Assembly: GCF_001509795.1 (NCBI RefSeq)
Contig: NZ_LLZN01000053.1
Coordinates: forward strand, 1 to 64,000
From: Streptomyces sp. NRRL WC-3605
GTDB taxonomy: Bacteria > Actinomycetota > Actinomycetes > Streptomycetales > Streptomycetaceae
DNA length: 64,000 nucleotides
Reading direction: 5' to 3'
Position numbers and translations under genes: made by a program. A model generated the notes under the pieces. It searched no databases. It was not told the DNA's origin and saw only the letters and a program-made list of their open reading frames with translations. Within the stretch, counting starts at the first letter, position 1. Each line of letters opens with the position of its first letter. This document shows, one piece after another, positions 22,824 through 31,852 of this stretch.

Positions 22824-24443
22824 TCAGCCCCGCTCCACGTCCTCCAGGCGCGGGAACAGTGCCGGTCCCTTCGTGATCCGCGTGCCCGGGGCGAGCGCGC
22901 CCCAGGTGCCGGCGTCCTGGACCCTCTGGTCCGCCAGGGGGCCGAGGGAGGGCTCCGCGCCCAGGGAGGTCCAGAGGCGCTGTGCGGTCTCCGGCATGAC
23001 CGGGTGCAGCAGGACGGCGAGGGCGCGCAGCGACTCCGCGGCCGTGCTGAGGACGGTGGCGAGCCGGGCCCCGGCCTCCGCGCTGTCGTCCCTGGCGACC
23101 TTCCAGGGCTCCTGCTCGGTGAGGTAGCCGTTGACCTGCTTGACGAAGTCGAAGATCGCGGCGATGCCGCCCTGGAAGTCCAGCTCCTCGCCGATCCTGC
23201 GGTCCGCCTCAGCGACCGTCCTGGTCAGGCCGGCGCGGATCGCGTCCTCCGCCTCGCCGTCGGCGGTCGACGCCGGGAGCTCGCCGTCGAAGTACCGCCC
23301 GACCATGGCCGCCACGCGCGAGGCGAGGTTGCCGAAGTCGTTGGCCAGCTCGCTGGTGTAGCGGGCGGCGAAGTCCTCCCAGGAGAACGTGCCGTCCTGG
23401 CCGAACGCGATCGCGCGCAGGAAGTACCAGCGGTACGCGTCCACGCCGAAGTGCGAGGTCAGGTCACGCGGCCCGATGCCGGTCAGGTTGGACTTGCTCA
23501 TCTTCTCGCCGCCCACCAGCAGCCAGCCGTTGGCGACGATCCGGCCGGGCAGCGGCAGGCCGTTGGCCATCAGCATCGCCGGCCAGATGACGGCGTGGAA
23601 GCGGAGGATGTCCTTGCCGACCAGGTGGACGTCCGCGGGGAACGTCGTCGCGAACTTGGCCGGGTTCTCGTTGTAGCCGGCCGCCGTGGCGTAGTTGAGC
23701 AGCGCGTCGACCCAGACGTAGATGACGTGCCGGTCGTCCCACGGGACCGGGACGCCCCAGGCGAACGTCGAACGGGAGATGGAGAGGTCCTGGAGGCCCT
23801 GCCGGACGAAATTCACGACCTCGTTGCGCGCGGACTCGGGCTGGATGAAGTCCGGGTGGGCCTCGTAGTGGGCGAGCAGGCGCTCGGGGTAGTCGCTCAG
23901 CTTGAAGAAGTAGTTCTCCTCCTGGAGGAGTTCGACGGGCCTGCGGTGGATCGGGCACACCTTCTGTCCCGCGTACTCGCCCTCGCCGTCGAGCAGTTCG
24001 GCGGGGATCTTGAACTCCTCGCAGTGGACGCAGTACGGGCCCTCGTAGTCCGCCTTGTAGATCTCGCCGTTGTCGTACAGGTCCTGCACGAACTCCTGGA
24101 CGCGGTCGGTGTGGCGGCGCTGCGTGGTGCGGATGAAGTCGTCGTGCGAGATCTCCAGGTGCCGCCACAGCGGCTGCCACGCCTCCTCCACGAGCCGGTC
24201 GCACCACTCCTGGGGGGAGACGCCGTGCGCGGTGGCGGTGCGCAGGATCTTCTGGCCGTGCTCGTCCGTGCCGGTGAGGAACCAGACCTTCTCCCCGCGC
24301 TGCCGGTGCCAGCGCGCGAGGACGTCGGCGGCGAGCGTCGTGTAGGCGTGGCCCAGGTGAGGGGCGTCGTTGACGTAGTAGATGGGGGTGGTGACGTAGT
24401 ACGCCTTCTTCCCACCGGACTCGGGTCCCTCGGACGGCTCCAT
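22824..24443 (-). CDS. metG: Methionyl-tRNA synthetase
   Basis: A 539-residue class I synthetase that charges tRNA-Met in the cytoplasm. HIGH-type motif: YYVNDAPHLGHAYTTL (residues about 20-35); zinc-knuckle remnants PYCVHCEEF and VCPIHRRP; KMSKS-type loop GGEKMSKSNLTGIG. The C-terminal anticodon-binding helices are present, the extra tRNA-binding domain is absent, as usual in actinobacteria. ATG 24443 follows TAGGCT by 8 bases, consistent with leaderless translation. The longer open frame upstream is not coding. Confidence 0.97.
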   Translation of the reverse strand: MEPSEGPESGGKKAYYVTTPIYYVNDAPHLGHAYTTLAADVLARWHRQRGEKVWFLTGTDEHGQKILRTATAHGVSPQEWCDRLVEEAWQPLWRHLEISHDDFIRTTQRRHTDRVQEFVQDLYDNGEIYKADYEGPYCVHCEEFKIPAELLDGEGEYAGQKVCPIHRRPVELLQEENYFFKLSDYPERLLAHYEAHPDFIQPESARNEVVNFVRQGLQDLSISRSTFAWGVPVPWDDRHVIYVWVDALLNYATAAGYNENPAKFATTFPADVHLVGKDILRFHAVIWPAMLMANGLPLPGRIVANGWLLVGGEKMSKSNLTGIGPRDLTSHFGVDAYRWYFLRAIAFGQDGTFSWEDFAARYTSELANDFGNLASRVAAMVGRYFDGELPASTADGEAEDAIRAGLTRTVAEADRRIGEELDFQGGIAAIFDFVKQVNGYLTEQEPWKVARDDSAEAGARLATVLSTAAESLRALAVLLHPVMPETAQRLWTSLGAEPSLGPLADQRVQDAGTWGALAPGTRITKGPALFPRLEDVERG

Positions 24444-24451
24444 ACCGGCCA

Positions 24452-24457
24452 AGCCTA
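24452..24457 (-). promoter_or_regulatory. -10-like hexamer before metG
   Basis: TAGGCT on the minus strand, 8 bases before the ATG, suggests transcription starts at or next to the start codon. Confidence 0.45.
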
Positions 24458-24510
24458 GCCGCGCTCTTGCGCCGGGTTTGTGCTGAAATGCCCGCGGCAC
24501 AGGGACGCCG

Positions 24511-24615
24511 GTGGAAGGAGGCCTCGGACGCGTCCAGCGGATCGACGCCGACGAGGGTCGCGTGTCGGTGTACGACGTCTTCGGCAACGCCATGATCGCT
24601 GGACGGGAGTTCTGA
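24511..24615 (+). CDS. Very small ORF or gene fragment
   Basis: 34 codons from a GTG: VEGGLGRVQRIDADEGRVSV then YDVFGNAMIAGREF. Codon use is good. The GLGRV beta-hairpin resembles YGLGRVVGIEDG in the next gene (24732), so this may be a fragment of a related protein. An AAGGAGG lies just inside the frame rather than before it. Could be noise. Confidence 0.3.
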   Translation: MEGGLGRVQRIDADEGRVSVYDVFGNAMIAGREF

Positions 24616-24731
24616 TCCGTGCGCGATATGGATTTGTGAAAGCCCAGGTCAACGGCGTGCATGCCGTCATCTGTGGCTTTCTTGTGCCCGGGGCCACAGC
24701 GGGGCGGCCGCGCGAAGGCGCATACTGAGCC

Positions 24732-24953
24732 ATGACAAAGCCTCCGGCGCCGAAGCGTCATCTGCCCACCAGCCCCTTCAAGGCCCCGGCCGTACCGGCT
24801 CCAAAACACTTCGCCATGGGCGATCAGGTGACCCATGATGTGTACGGCCTCGGACGGGTGGTCGGCATCGAGGACGGGGTCGCGGCGCTCGTGGACTTCG
24901 GCTCCGCGCAGATGCGGATCGTGAGCCCGTACGCCAAGATGACCAAGCTCTAG
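24732..24953 (+). CDS. Small KOW/CarD-like hypothetical protein
   Basis: A 73-residue protein. Residues 1-25 are a Pro/Ala/Lys-rich tail (MTKPPAPKRHLPTSPFKAPA). Residues 28-70 (FAMGDQVTHDVYGLGRVVGI, then VAALVDFGSAQMRIVSPYAK) form a small beta-barrel pattern of the CarD/KOW/Tudor type in which GDxVxHxxYGxGxV is the opening turn; such domains bind RNA polymerase, RNA or DNA. The function here is unknown. Divergent from metG. Confidence 0.75.
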   Translation: MTKPPAPKRHLPTSPFKAPAVPAPKHFAMGDQVTHDVYGLGRVVGIEDGVAALVDFGSAQMRIVSPYAKMTKL

Positions 24954-24962
24954 TAGCCGCCG

Positions 24963-25229
24963 GTGCCCGGTCACGGCACCCCAGGTCCCCGTCGTGGGAC
25001 CTGCACGAAAGGCAGAACTCCCATCGAATCGACGTCCTTGTTCTCCGCCCCCCACGAGGGGCAGCCCCGCCGGACCGGCGCGGCCTCTCCGCCTCCCACC
25101 ACGACGCCCTTCCAGGCCCCCGACTTCGGGGACGACGAGGGTGTCTGGGCCGAGGAGACGGACGACCGGGAGGACGACATGACCGCCGCCCGTCACCAGC
25201 GGAGCGGACGGCGCGGGCGCGCCGCCTGA
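24963..25229 (+). CDS. Doubtful small ORF
   Basis: An 88-codon frame from GTG 24963. The second half (TPFQAPDFGDDEGVWAEETD, then DREDDMTAARHQRSGRRGRA) has a charged composition seen in disordered Streptomyces proteins, but the first part is not protein-like and there is no RBS. A shorter start at a TTG near 25038 is possible. Low confidence. Confidence 0.3.
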   Translation: MPGHGTPGPRRGTCTKGRTPIESTSLFSAPHEGQPRRTGAASPPPTTTPFQAPDFGDDEGVWAEETDDREDDMTAARHQRSGRRGRAA

Positions 25230-25402
25230 CCTCCGCCCCGCGGGACGGCGCCGCGCGCCGCGCCCCCGCCGGGTTGTCCCCGAACGCCCCCGGGATTGTC
25301 CGTGATCGGTAACGGGCGGATCCCCGGGCCGCCGGAGCTCGTCATGCCAGATGGTCACAGTGACCGGGCAGCGGCGGGCGACAGCGGGAGAGCGGGGCGG
25401 AC

Positions 25403-26176
25403 ATGGCACGGCACGGGGGCGGGCGCGGCTGGTACGGCAAGCTGATCGGGGCGGCGCTGGGCGTCACGATCCTGGCCACGGGGGCCTCGGTGTGGACCGC
25501 GCAGGCCGGTGCCGCGGGCGAGGCGGCCCCCAGGGCGACCGCGCCGGCCGCGGCGGACCGCGCAGCCAAGCCGGTCGCCGTGACCATCGCGCACGCCTCG
25601 GAGAAGGGGCCGCGCGGCGTCAACATCACCATCGACGACGGCCCCGACCCGAACTGGACCCCGCAGGTCCTCGACGTGCTGCGCGAGCACGGTGTGAAGG
25701 CCACGTTCTGCATGGTCGGCACGCAGGCGAAGGCGTACCCGGACCTGGTGAAGAAGGTCGTCGCCGAGGGGCACCGGCTGTGCGACCACTCGGTGTCCCA
25801 CGACACCGCCATGGACAAGAACTCGCAGACCTACCAATCGCGGCAGATCCTCGACGCCGAGCGCATGATCACCGAGGCGTCCGGGGGCGTACGGCCCATG
25901 TACTACCGGGCGCCGGGCGGGGCGTTCACCCCCTACAGCCGCAAGCTCGCCGCCTCGCGCGGCATGCGGCCGCTCGGCTGGAACGTCGACACCAAGGACT
26001 TCGAACGGCCGGGCGCGGACGCCATCGTCGCCACCGTGCAGAGGGAGCTGGCCAACGGGCCGACGCTGCTGTTCCACGACGCCGGCGGCGACCGATCCCA
26101 GACCGTCGAGGCCCTGCGCCGCGTCCTGCCGTGGCTCGCGGCCCAGGGCTACACCTGCGGCTTCCCGGTGCGGTGA
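25403..26176 (+). CDS. Secreted polysaccharide deacetylase (NodB domain)
   Basis: A 257-residue exported enzyme. Signal-type N-terminus with hydrophobic segment LIGAALGVTILATGASVW and an AQAGA cleavage region. The NodB domain begins near residue 72: motif 1 VNITIDDGPDPNW (catalytic base and metal Asp), motif 2 CDHSVSHDTAM (two metal His), motif 3 YYRAPGGAFTPY, and later GWNVDTKDFERPG and LLFHDAGGDR. These enzymes remove N-acetyl groups from chitin oligomers or peptidoglycan at the cell surface. Monocistronic. Confidence 0.9.
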   Translation: MARHGGGRGWYGKLIGAALGVTILATGASVWTAQAGAAGEAAPRATAPAAADRAAKPVAVTIAHASEKGPRGVNITIDDGPDPNWTPQVLDVLREHGVKATFCMVGTQAKAYPDLVKKVVAEGHRLCDHSVSHDTAMDKNSQTYQSRQILDAERMITEASGGVRPMYYRAPGGAFTPYSRKLAASRGMRPLGWNVDTKDFERPGADAIVATVQRELANGPTLLFHDAGGDRSQTVEALRRVLPWLAAQGYTCGFPVR

Positions 26177-26197
26177 GCCGCCCGGGCGCCACCGGCG

Positions 26198-27028
26198 TCA
26201 CGACCGGATGAACTCCAGGATGTCCGGGTTGAGGACCTCCGGGTGCGTCGTCAGCATCCCGTGCGGATAGCCCTCGTACGTCTTGAGCGTGCCGTTCTTC
26301 AGGAGCTTGGCCGACAGGGGCGCCGAGTCCTCGTACGGCACGATCTGGTCGTCGCTGCCGTGCATGACCAGCACCGGGACGTCGATCTTCTTCAGGTCCT
26401 CGGTGAAGTCGGTCTCGGAGAACGCCTTGATGCATTCGTAGTGGGCGTTGGCCGCGCCCATCATGCCCTGCCGCCACCAGTTGTCGATCAGGCCCTGCGA
26501 CACCTCCGCGCCGGGACGGTTGAAGCCGTAGAACGGCCCCGACGGCACGTCGATGTAGAGCTGCGCCCGGTTGGCGGCGAGGCCCTCGCGGAACCCGTCG
26601 AACACCTCGATGGGCGTACCGCCGGGGTTGCTCTCCGACTTGACCATGACGGGCGGCACGGCACCCGCCAGCACCGCCTTGGAGACCCTGCCGGGCTTGG
26701 CGCGGGCGACGTAGCGGGTGGCCTCGCCGCCGCCCGTGGAGTGCCCGATGTGGACGGCGTCCCGCAGGTCGAGCGCGTCGGTGACGGCGGCGACGTCGGC
26801 CGCGTACGTGTCCATGTCGTGGCCTTCGGAGGTCTGCGTCGACCGTCCGTGGCCGCGCCGGTCGTGGGCGATGACCCGGTAGCCGTGCGACAGGAAGAAC
26901 AGCATCTGGTTGTCCCAGTCGTCCGCGCTCAGCGGCCAGCCGTGGTGGAAGACGATCGGCTTGCCGTCGCGTGGACCCCAGTCCTTGTAGAAGATCGTGG
27001 TGCCGTCGTCGGTGGTGACTGTACCCAT
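26198..27028 (-). CDS. Alpha/beta hydrolase (cofactor-free haloperoxidase type)
   Basis: A 276-residue hydrolase close to Streptomyces non-haem chloroperoxidases/perhydrolases. Oxyanion-hole segment [16 protein letters not shown], nucleophile elbow [14 protein letters not shown], acid in [13 protein letters not shown] and catalytic His in [11 protein letters not shown]. Cytoplasmic. ATG 27028 is chosen by alignment with the family start ([19 protein letters not shown]), with GGAGGACC just upstream. Family members act as esterases or perhydrolases. It diverges from the DUF72 gene. Confidence 0.9.
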   Translation of the reverse strand: MGTVTTDDGTTIFYKDWGPRDGKPIVFHHGWPLSADDWDNQMLFFLSHGYRVIAHDRRGHGRSTQTSEGHDMDTYAADVAAVTDALDLRDAVHIGHSTGGGEATRYVARAKPGRVSKAVLAGAVPPVMVKSESNPGGTPIEVFDGFREGLAANRAQLYIDVPSGPFYGFNRPGAEVSQGLIDNWWRQGMMGAANAHYECIKAFSETDFTEDLKKIDVPVLVMHGSDDQIVPYEDSAPLSAKLLKNGTLKTYEGYPHGMLTTHPEVLNPDILEFIRS

Positions 27029-27219
27029 CGTTGGTCCTCCGCTCGTCCGGGCGTGCCTCAGCCACCCGGACAGGAGGGGGCACACGCGTGACCTGCGAGT
27101 TCGCGCCTGGAGGCGCGCCGGAACGTACCCGGACCAGACTACGCGCGGGCCCCGCAGGCCACATCCTCAGCGGCGGGAGCGCACGTCTGGCCGCCGCGCG
27201 TCCGGGTAACCGCCGTGCC

Positions 27220-28086
27220 ATGGGCGACATCCTGGTGGGCACGTGTTCGTGGACGGACCGGGCGCTGGTCGGCAGCGGCTGGTACCCGGTGGGGCGGCGG
27301 GACGCCGAGGGGCGGTTGCGGCACTACGCCGAGCGCTTCCCGGTGGTCGAGGTCGACGCGACGTACTACGCGCTGCCCGGGGAGCGGAACAGCTCCCTGT
27401 GGGCGGAGCGCACGCCGGACGGCTTCGTGTTCGACGTGAAGGCGTTCTCGCTGCTGACCGGGCATCCGACCCGGCCGGCCCTGATGCCGCGGGGGTGGCC
27501 GGCCGACGCGCGGGACCCACGCCTCCTGGACGAGGTGTGGGACCGGTTCACGACGGGGATCGCGCCGCTGCGGAGGGCCGGGCGGCTGGGCGCCGTGCTG
27601 TTCCAGTTCCCGCCGTGGTTCCGTCCCGGCGCGCGGGCGGAGGCGTTCCTGGAGCAGACCGCGCGGCGGACCCGGGGGTGGCCGGTGAGCGTGGAGTTCC
27701 GGCATCCGGCGTGGTGGCGGGACGAACAGGCCGAGGCCACGCGGGCGTTGCTCGCCCGGCACGGGATGGCGGCGGTCGCGGTGGACATGACGCAGACGCT
27801 GCCGGCGTCCGTGCCGCCGGTCGCCCCGGTCACCTCGCCCCGGCTCTCGGTCGTGCGGTTCCACGGCCGCAGCGCCCACTGGGGGACGGGCAGCAAGGAG
27901 GAGCGCTTCCGGCACTGCTACGACGAGGGCGAACTGCGCGAGTGGCTGCCCCGGCTGGAGACGCTGGCCGGCCGGGTCGACGCCCTGCACGTGCTGTTCA
28001 ACAACTGCTGCGGGGACGCGGCCGTACGGGCGGCCGAGGCCATGACCCGCCTCCTGGGCCAGACCCAGGGCAGCAACATCGGCTAG
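27220..28086 (+). CDS. DUF72-family protein (YecE-like)
   Basis: A 288-residue protein of the TIM-barrel DUF72 family. Recognised by GTCSWTDRALVGSGWYP at the start, VVEVDATYYALPGERNSSLW, FDVKAFSLLTGHPTRP, GAVLFQFPPWF and the C-terminal LHVLFNNCCGDAAVRAAEAM. The function of the family is not established. No RBS of note at ATG 27220. Its stop codon lies inside the large palindrome shared with the opposing lipoprotein gene. Confidence 0.85.
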   Translation: MGDILVGTCSWTDRALVGSGWYPVGRRDAEGRLRHYAERFPVVEVDATYYALPGERNSSLWAERTPDGFVFDVKAFSLLTGHPTRPALMPRGWPADARDPRLLDEVWDRFTTGIAPLRRAGRLGAVLFQFPPWFRPGARAEAFLEQTARRTRGWPVSVEFRHPAWWRDEQAEATRALLARHGMAAVAVDMTQTLPASVPPVAPVTSPRLSVVRFHGRSAHWGTGSKEERFRHCYDEGELREWLPRLETLAGRVDALHVLFNNCCGDAAVRAAEAMTRLLGQTQGSNIG

Positions 28087-28168
28087 GGGGTGTCTTGTCG
28101 ATCGGGCCGGGTCGGCTCCCGGTGCCAGGCGCCGGGAGCCCGGCCTGATCGACAAGACACCCCCTAGC
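28082..28168. repeat. Large palindrome between convergent genes
   Basis: Perfect 22-bp arms at 28082-28103 and 28147-28168 (GGGGGTGTCTTGTCGATC core) enclose a second stem (GGCTCCCGG at 28114-28122 with CCGGGAGCC at 28132-28140). The TAG stops of both convergent genes fall inside the arms. It probably serves as a bidirectional terminator; the length and symmetry also fit a small repeat element. Confidence 0.75.
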
Positions 28169-29480
28169 GCACCAGGAACTCCGTGCTGGAGAACGTCACC
28201 GACGGCTCGGCCGCCAGCAGGCCCTGCTTGGCGGGCCGCCCCGGGAACACGGCCACCGTGTCCTTGGTCTCGCCGACGTACGTCCGCACGACCAGGTCCG
28301 CGCGGCCGTCGCCGTCGAAGTCGCCGGTGGACAGGACGCGGGTGGTGCCGTGCGCAGGTGGCTTCACGGTGACCATGCCGGTGGTGCGAAGACCGCCCGC
28401 GCGGCCCCGGAAGACGCGCAACTGCGAGCCGCTGGAGAGCAGTTCGCTCAGTCCGTCGCCGTCGAAGTCCGCGGCGTCCAGCATCGAGCCGGCGCTGTCG
28501 AGCGTGGCCCGTGCGGCCGAGGCGGGCAGGTCGTAGCGCAGGGACGTCCTGCCCATGGCGCCGACGGCCGCGTCCAGGGCCTTGCCCCGGCCGAACGCGC
28601 CGAGGGCGAGGTCGATACCGGCGGGCAGCGTGACCCCCGTGCGGGTCGGGCCGTCCGGGCCGCCGAGGACCACGGCGGAGGTCCCGGAGCCCTCCGCCGT
28701 GCGCACCACGAGGTCGTCGTACCCGTCGCCGTCGACGTCGGCGGCCGGCCCGGTGGGCAGGTTGCCCGGCGACGGCACGGGGGCGCCGGCCGCGCGGGGG
28801 GCGCCGTCCCGGTCGAACGGGCCGCGCAGGAAGCTCAGCCGCCCGTCCGAGGCGTGCACCACCAGGTCCTGGGCGTCGTCGCCGTCGAAGTCGCCGCACA
28901 CGGGCTGGTCCGGCCAGTCGTTGCCGTAGCGGGCCGCGTCGGGGATGGCCAGCTTGACCCCCTTGCCGGTGAGGCCGCCGGGGGAGCCGAAGAGGATCTG
29001 GAGCGGGACCGGCGGCCGGCCCTGGCCGTCGAACGGCGGGTCCGTGGAGACCACCAGGTCGGTGAAGCCGTCGTCGTCGAGGTCGCAGGTCGCCTCGGCG
29101 TCGAAGACGGCGGGCTGCCGTCCGTCGGTGGCGGCCGCGTGCCGCCGGGGGTCGAGCAGTTGCCGGGCGCCGGGCGTGAGTCCGCGGGCGCCGCCGTAGA
29201 CGATGCCGATGCCGGCGTCGTCCGTGTGGGCCTGCGCCTTCGCCAGGTCGTTGAGGACGAGGTCGCGGTGCCCGTCCCCGTTGAAGTCGTCGGGGACCTT
29301 GCTGCCCTTGCCGTGCGGCACCGGGAGTTCGGCGGGGGCGTCGGCGACCCGGAGCGGGGTGGGCTCGGTCTTCGCGTCGTCGTGGGCGGTGGGTCCGCAG
29401 GCCGTCAGGGCCAGGGCCGTGAGCGTGGCGAGGGTGCCGGTCAGGGCCGCCGTACACTTCCCGCTTCGTCGCGCGCGCAC
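28164..29480 (-). CDS. FG-GAP/VCBS-repeat lipoprotein
   Basis: A 438-residue exported lipoprotein; the hydrophobic signal ends LTALALTACG with the lipid Cys at residue 28. The rest is a seven-bladed beta-propeller with calcium-binding loops DFNGDGHRDLVL, DLDDDGFTDLVV, DFDGDDAQDLVV, DVDGDGYDDLVV, DFDGDGLSELL and DFDGDGRADLVV. Such propellers mediate surface adhesion or ligand binding. Starts at GTG 29480 with GAGGTGAG upstream. Confidence 0.9.
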   Translation of the reverse strand: MRARRSGKCTAALTGTLATLTALALTACGPTAHDDAKTEPTPLRVADAPAELPVPHGKGSKVPDDFNGDGHRDLVLNDLAKAQAHTDDAGIGIVYGGARGLTPGARQLLDPRRHAAATDGRQPAVFDAEATCDLDDDGFTDLVVSTDPPFDGQGRPPVPLQILFGSPGGLTGKGVKLAIPDAARYGNDWPDQPVCGDFDGDDAQDLVVHASDGRLSFLRGPFDRDGAPRAAGAPVPSPGNLPTGPAADVDGDGYDDLVVRTAEGSGTSAVVLGGPDGPTRTGVTLPAGIDLALGAFGRGKALDAAVGAMGRTSLRYDLPASAARATLDSAGSMLDAADFDGDGLSELLSSGSQLRVFRGRAGGLRTTGMVTVKPPAHGTTRVLSTGDFDGDGRADLVVRTYVGETKDTVAVFPGRPAKQGLLAAEPSVTFSSTEFLVR

Positions 29481-29688
29481 CGCTCACCTCGTCATTACCA
29501 GGGACAACAACTGGGTAATGATGCACGCGTTCGAGAAGCGGCGACAGCCCTGCGCCCGGACGGGGTGGCGGGATGGGCGGATGTGGCTTGATTACGCCCG
29601 AGTCGGGCCCAGGCCCGGCCGCCCGGGAACGCCTGTGCGGAAGCCTTCGTTGACCCCAGGTCCACCCGCAGCGCACCCGAGGAGAGCC

Positions 29689-30345
29689 GTGCCCGACATC
29701 TCGTCCCCCGCCGCCGTCACAGCCCTTCCCCCGCTCGCCGCGCAGGCGGAGCGCCTGATCGAGCTCGGCGTGCACGACCTCGCCGGGGCCCCGGCCGACG
29801 AGCTGCGGGCCTACGCCGAGCGGGCCGGGGACGCGCATCCCGGCGCCCTGCTCGCCGTCCACCCCGACCGGGTCCCGGCCTCCGCGCTCGCGCCGCTGCT
29901 GCGCCGTCGCGGCAAGCCCGGTTTCGTGGTCGTCGACATGCCCGACGTCGACGACTTCGCCCCGGTGGGCGTCGAGCTGCCGGAGGGGCCCTTCCACCTC
30001 GTCACCGGCGTGGACCGGGGTGATCATCTGGCCAACTGGAGCCCCGAGGAGGCCCTGCCCGAGCTCACCGGGAAGGGCCGTACCCCGCTGACGCTCACGG
30101 AAGGTCTGCACTGGGTCATCCAGCAGCCGGCGGCCCTGGAGCGCGGCCAATGCTTCATGACGATCGGCTCGCGGCTGCGCAAGGCCGACGGCTCCTTCGA
30201 CGCGCGCACCCCGGCCGTCTGGATCAGCAACGGCACCGGCCGCGACGGTCGTGAGCGCAAGGACGCCCCGAAGGTCGGCTGGTGCTGGTGGGGCAACCGC
30301 CACACCTGGCTGGGCTTCGCCTCCGCCGCCGGACGCGTCGGATAG
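29689..30345 (+). CDS. DUF5701-type protein
   Basis: A 218-residue soluble protein, GTG 29689 preceded by GAGGAG at 29679-29684 (upstream frame not coding). Segments GKPGFVVVDMPDVDDFAPVG, FHLVTGVDRGDHLANWSPEE, EGLHWVIQQPAALERGQCF and VGWCWWGNRHTWLGFA are typical of an actinobacterial family of unknown function (DUF5701). Monocistronic; diverges from the FG-GAP lipoprotein. Confidence 0.8.
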   Translation: MPDISSPAAVTALPPLAAQAERLIELGVHDLAGAPADELRAYAERAGDAHPGALLAVHPDRVPASALAPLLRRRGKPGFVVVDMPDVDDFAPVGVELPEGPFHLVTGVDRGDHLANWSPEEALPELTGKGRTPLTLTEGLHWVIQQPAALERGQCFMTIGSRLRKADGSFDARTPAVWISNGTGRDGRERKDAPKVGWCWWGNRHTWLGFASAAGRVG

Positions 30346-30523
30346 CGGTCCCGCGTCGCCGCCCGTGCTGTGAGGAATTCGGCCAAGATCCGCAAAGGAA
30401 AAGTGCCGGAGTACATTTTCCGAATGTCATCGGGCGGCGGCGGTCATGGGATATTCCATATCATCACCGTTGACGCATATTCCCCCGAATGCCAGATGTC
30501 CTGCCCCGCGCGGCGCTCGTTAG

Positions 30524-30709
30524 GTGGGCGTGACTTGGCAGGAAAAACACGCAGCTGAGGAATGCGCGCGACGTTCGCGTCAGGCAGCTGATCAGATCAC
30601 AGCGGAGAGCATCACCTATTGCTCTGATCTGCTCGACGACTTCCTGAGAACCATCGGCCGGATGGAGCGTGAATATCTGCGGGCGGCACGCGAAGGGGAG
30701 GGGTCGTAG
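30524..30709 (+). CDS. Small hypothetical helical protein
   Basis: A 61-residue protein (GTG 30524 or GTG 30530). VTWQEKHAAEECARRSRQAA followed by ESITYCSDLLDDFLRTIGRM is predicted helical. An upstream TTGACG (30469) and AGATGT (18 bases on) may be the promoter. Three bases separate it from the DUF2637 gene, so they form one unit, typical of Streptomyces transfer-related or developmental small operons. Confidence 0.6.
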   Translation: MGVTWQEKHAAEECARRSRQAADQITAESITYCSDLLDDFLRTIGRMEREYLRAAREGEGS

Positions 30710-30712
30710 AAG

Positions 30713-31402
30713 ATGAGGACCGACTATGAGCCGGTAGGCGAGCCGCCTCATTACACCCAGCAGCTCGATATGCAGAACCTCTGGCAGCCGCCGGACGGGG
30801 GCATGTCGCCGGAGGCCTGGGACCTGGACGAGGAGCTGGCCCAGATGCTGAGCGCCGCCCGCGCCCCGGACCCCGTCCCGCCCCGCCAGGAGGCCGACCG
30901 CCGGCCGGCGCCCCGCCCGGTGCACCGCAAGCGGCCCCAGCCCGGCGCGCACTCGCTCACCAAGAACCCGAAGGTTCTCACCGTCTCGATCCTGGTCGTC
31001 CTCATCACCCTGTGCGCGGTGACGATGCTCACCTGGTCCATCTCGTACTCGTACGACCAGCTGCGGACGATCGCGCTGCTCGTGGTGGCGCCCAGGCTGG
31101 CCCACTGGTGGCCGCTGACGGTCTACGGTCCGTGGCTGCTGGCGGGGCTCTCCATCCTGCGGGCGTCGGTCCAGCGCCGGACCGCCCGTAAGTCCTGGGC
31201 CGTCATGCTGATCGCCTCCGGCACCGCCGTGGCGCTGTGCATCGGGCAGTCCGCGCACTCGCTGCTGGCGATGGTGGTCGTGGGCATCCCGCCGATCACC
31301 GCCCTGGTCTGCTTCCGCGAGCTCATCGGGCAGTTCTCGTCCCGCCCCGGCCCCCGGCACGCCGCCGACGCGGTGGGCGCCCCCAAGCAGCCGAAGCCGT
31401 AG
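30713..31402 (+). CDS. DUF2637-like membrane protein
   Basis: A 229-residue protein. Residues 1-80 are a cytoplasmic Pro/Arg-rich region; then four hydrophobic segments (VLTVSILVVLITLCAVTML, WWPLTVYGPWLLAGLSIL, WAVMLIASGTAVALCIG, LLAMVVVGIPPITALVCF). The arrangement matches DUF2637/SpdB-like proteins found next to plasmid-transfer or chromosomal loci in Streptomyces. Cotranscribed with the preceding small gene. Confidence 0.75.
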   Translation: MRTDYEPVGEPPHYTQQLDMQNLWQPPDGGMSPEAWDLDEELAQMLSAARAPDPVPPRQEADRRPAPRPVHRKRPQPGAHSLTKNPKVLTVSILVVLITLCAVTMLTWSISYSYDQLRTIALLVVAPRLAHWWPLTVYGPWLLAGLSILRASVQRRTARKSWAVMLIASGTAVALCIGQSAHSLLAMVVVGIPPITALVCFRELIGQFSSRPGPRHAADAVGAPKQPKP

Positions 31403-31440
31403 GCCGCCGCCGGGGGCCCCGGAAACCGGTCCGCCGGACC

Positions 31441-31731
31441 TCAGGGCCGGTACGGCTGCTGCGGCTGTCCGTACGCCTGCTGACCGGGGTCCCCGGGGGT
31501 GGCCTGCGCCAGGAGCTGGTCGGCCTGCTCCCTGGTGATCTGCTGCTCGGCGGCGCAGAACGTGCACTGCGTCGCGTACTTGGTCGAGAAGGGGAACAGC
31601 GGCACGAAGAACAGCGTGAACTTCGTGACGCGTTTGCGCAGGGTGTGGGCCGAGGGGTTGCCGCACCGGCCGCACACCAGCGTCAGTATGGCGAGCTGGT
31701 AGAGGTAGCCCTTGGTGCCGAAGATGATCAC
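31441..31731 (-). CDS. Zinc-ribbon membrane-associated protein
   Basis: A 96-residue protein from GTG 31731 (VIIFGTKGYLYQLAILTLVC) with GGAAGGAA 8 bases upstream. Two Cys pairs, CGRCGN and CTFCAAE, frame a hydrophobic KFTLFFVPLFPFSTKY, the fold of small actinobacterial zinc-ribbon proteins. The C-terminus is Gln/Pro-rich. Function unknown. Confidence 0.75.
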   Translation of the reverse strand: MIIFGTKGYLYQLAILTLVCGRCGNPSAHTLRKRVTKFTLFFVPLFPFSTKYATQCTFCAAEQQITREQADQLLAQATPGDPGQQAYGQPQQPYRP

Positions 31732-31773
31732 GCGACGGTTCCTTCCGATCAGGTGCCGTCCTCCAGCGTGCCC

Positions 31774-31820
31774 CACGACGAAGCCCCCTGTCCCGTGCGG
31801 GTCCAGGGGGCTTCGTCGTG
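31774..31820 (-). terminator. Terminator after Fe-S oxidoreductase gene
   Basis: A perfect 17-bp stem CACGACGAAGCCCCCTG with CAGGGGGCTTCGTCGTG and a 13-base loop. Confidence 0.8.
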
Positions 31821-31852
31821 CGGCCCGGGAAGCGGCTGCTTCGCCGAAGCGG

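Noticed and set aside
22444..24443. Very long minus-strand frame upstream of metG and the long plus-strand frames across metG and the MFS gene
   Set aside because: These are shadow frames common in high-GC DNA; metG motifs and start fix the true frame.
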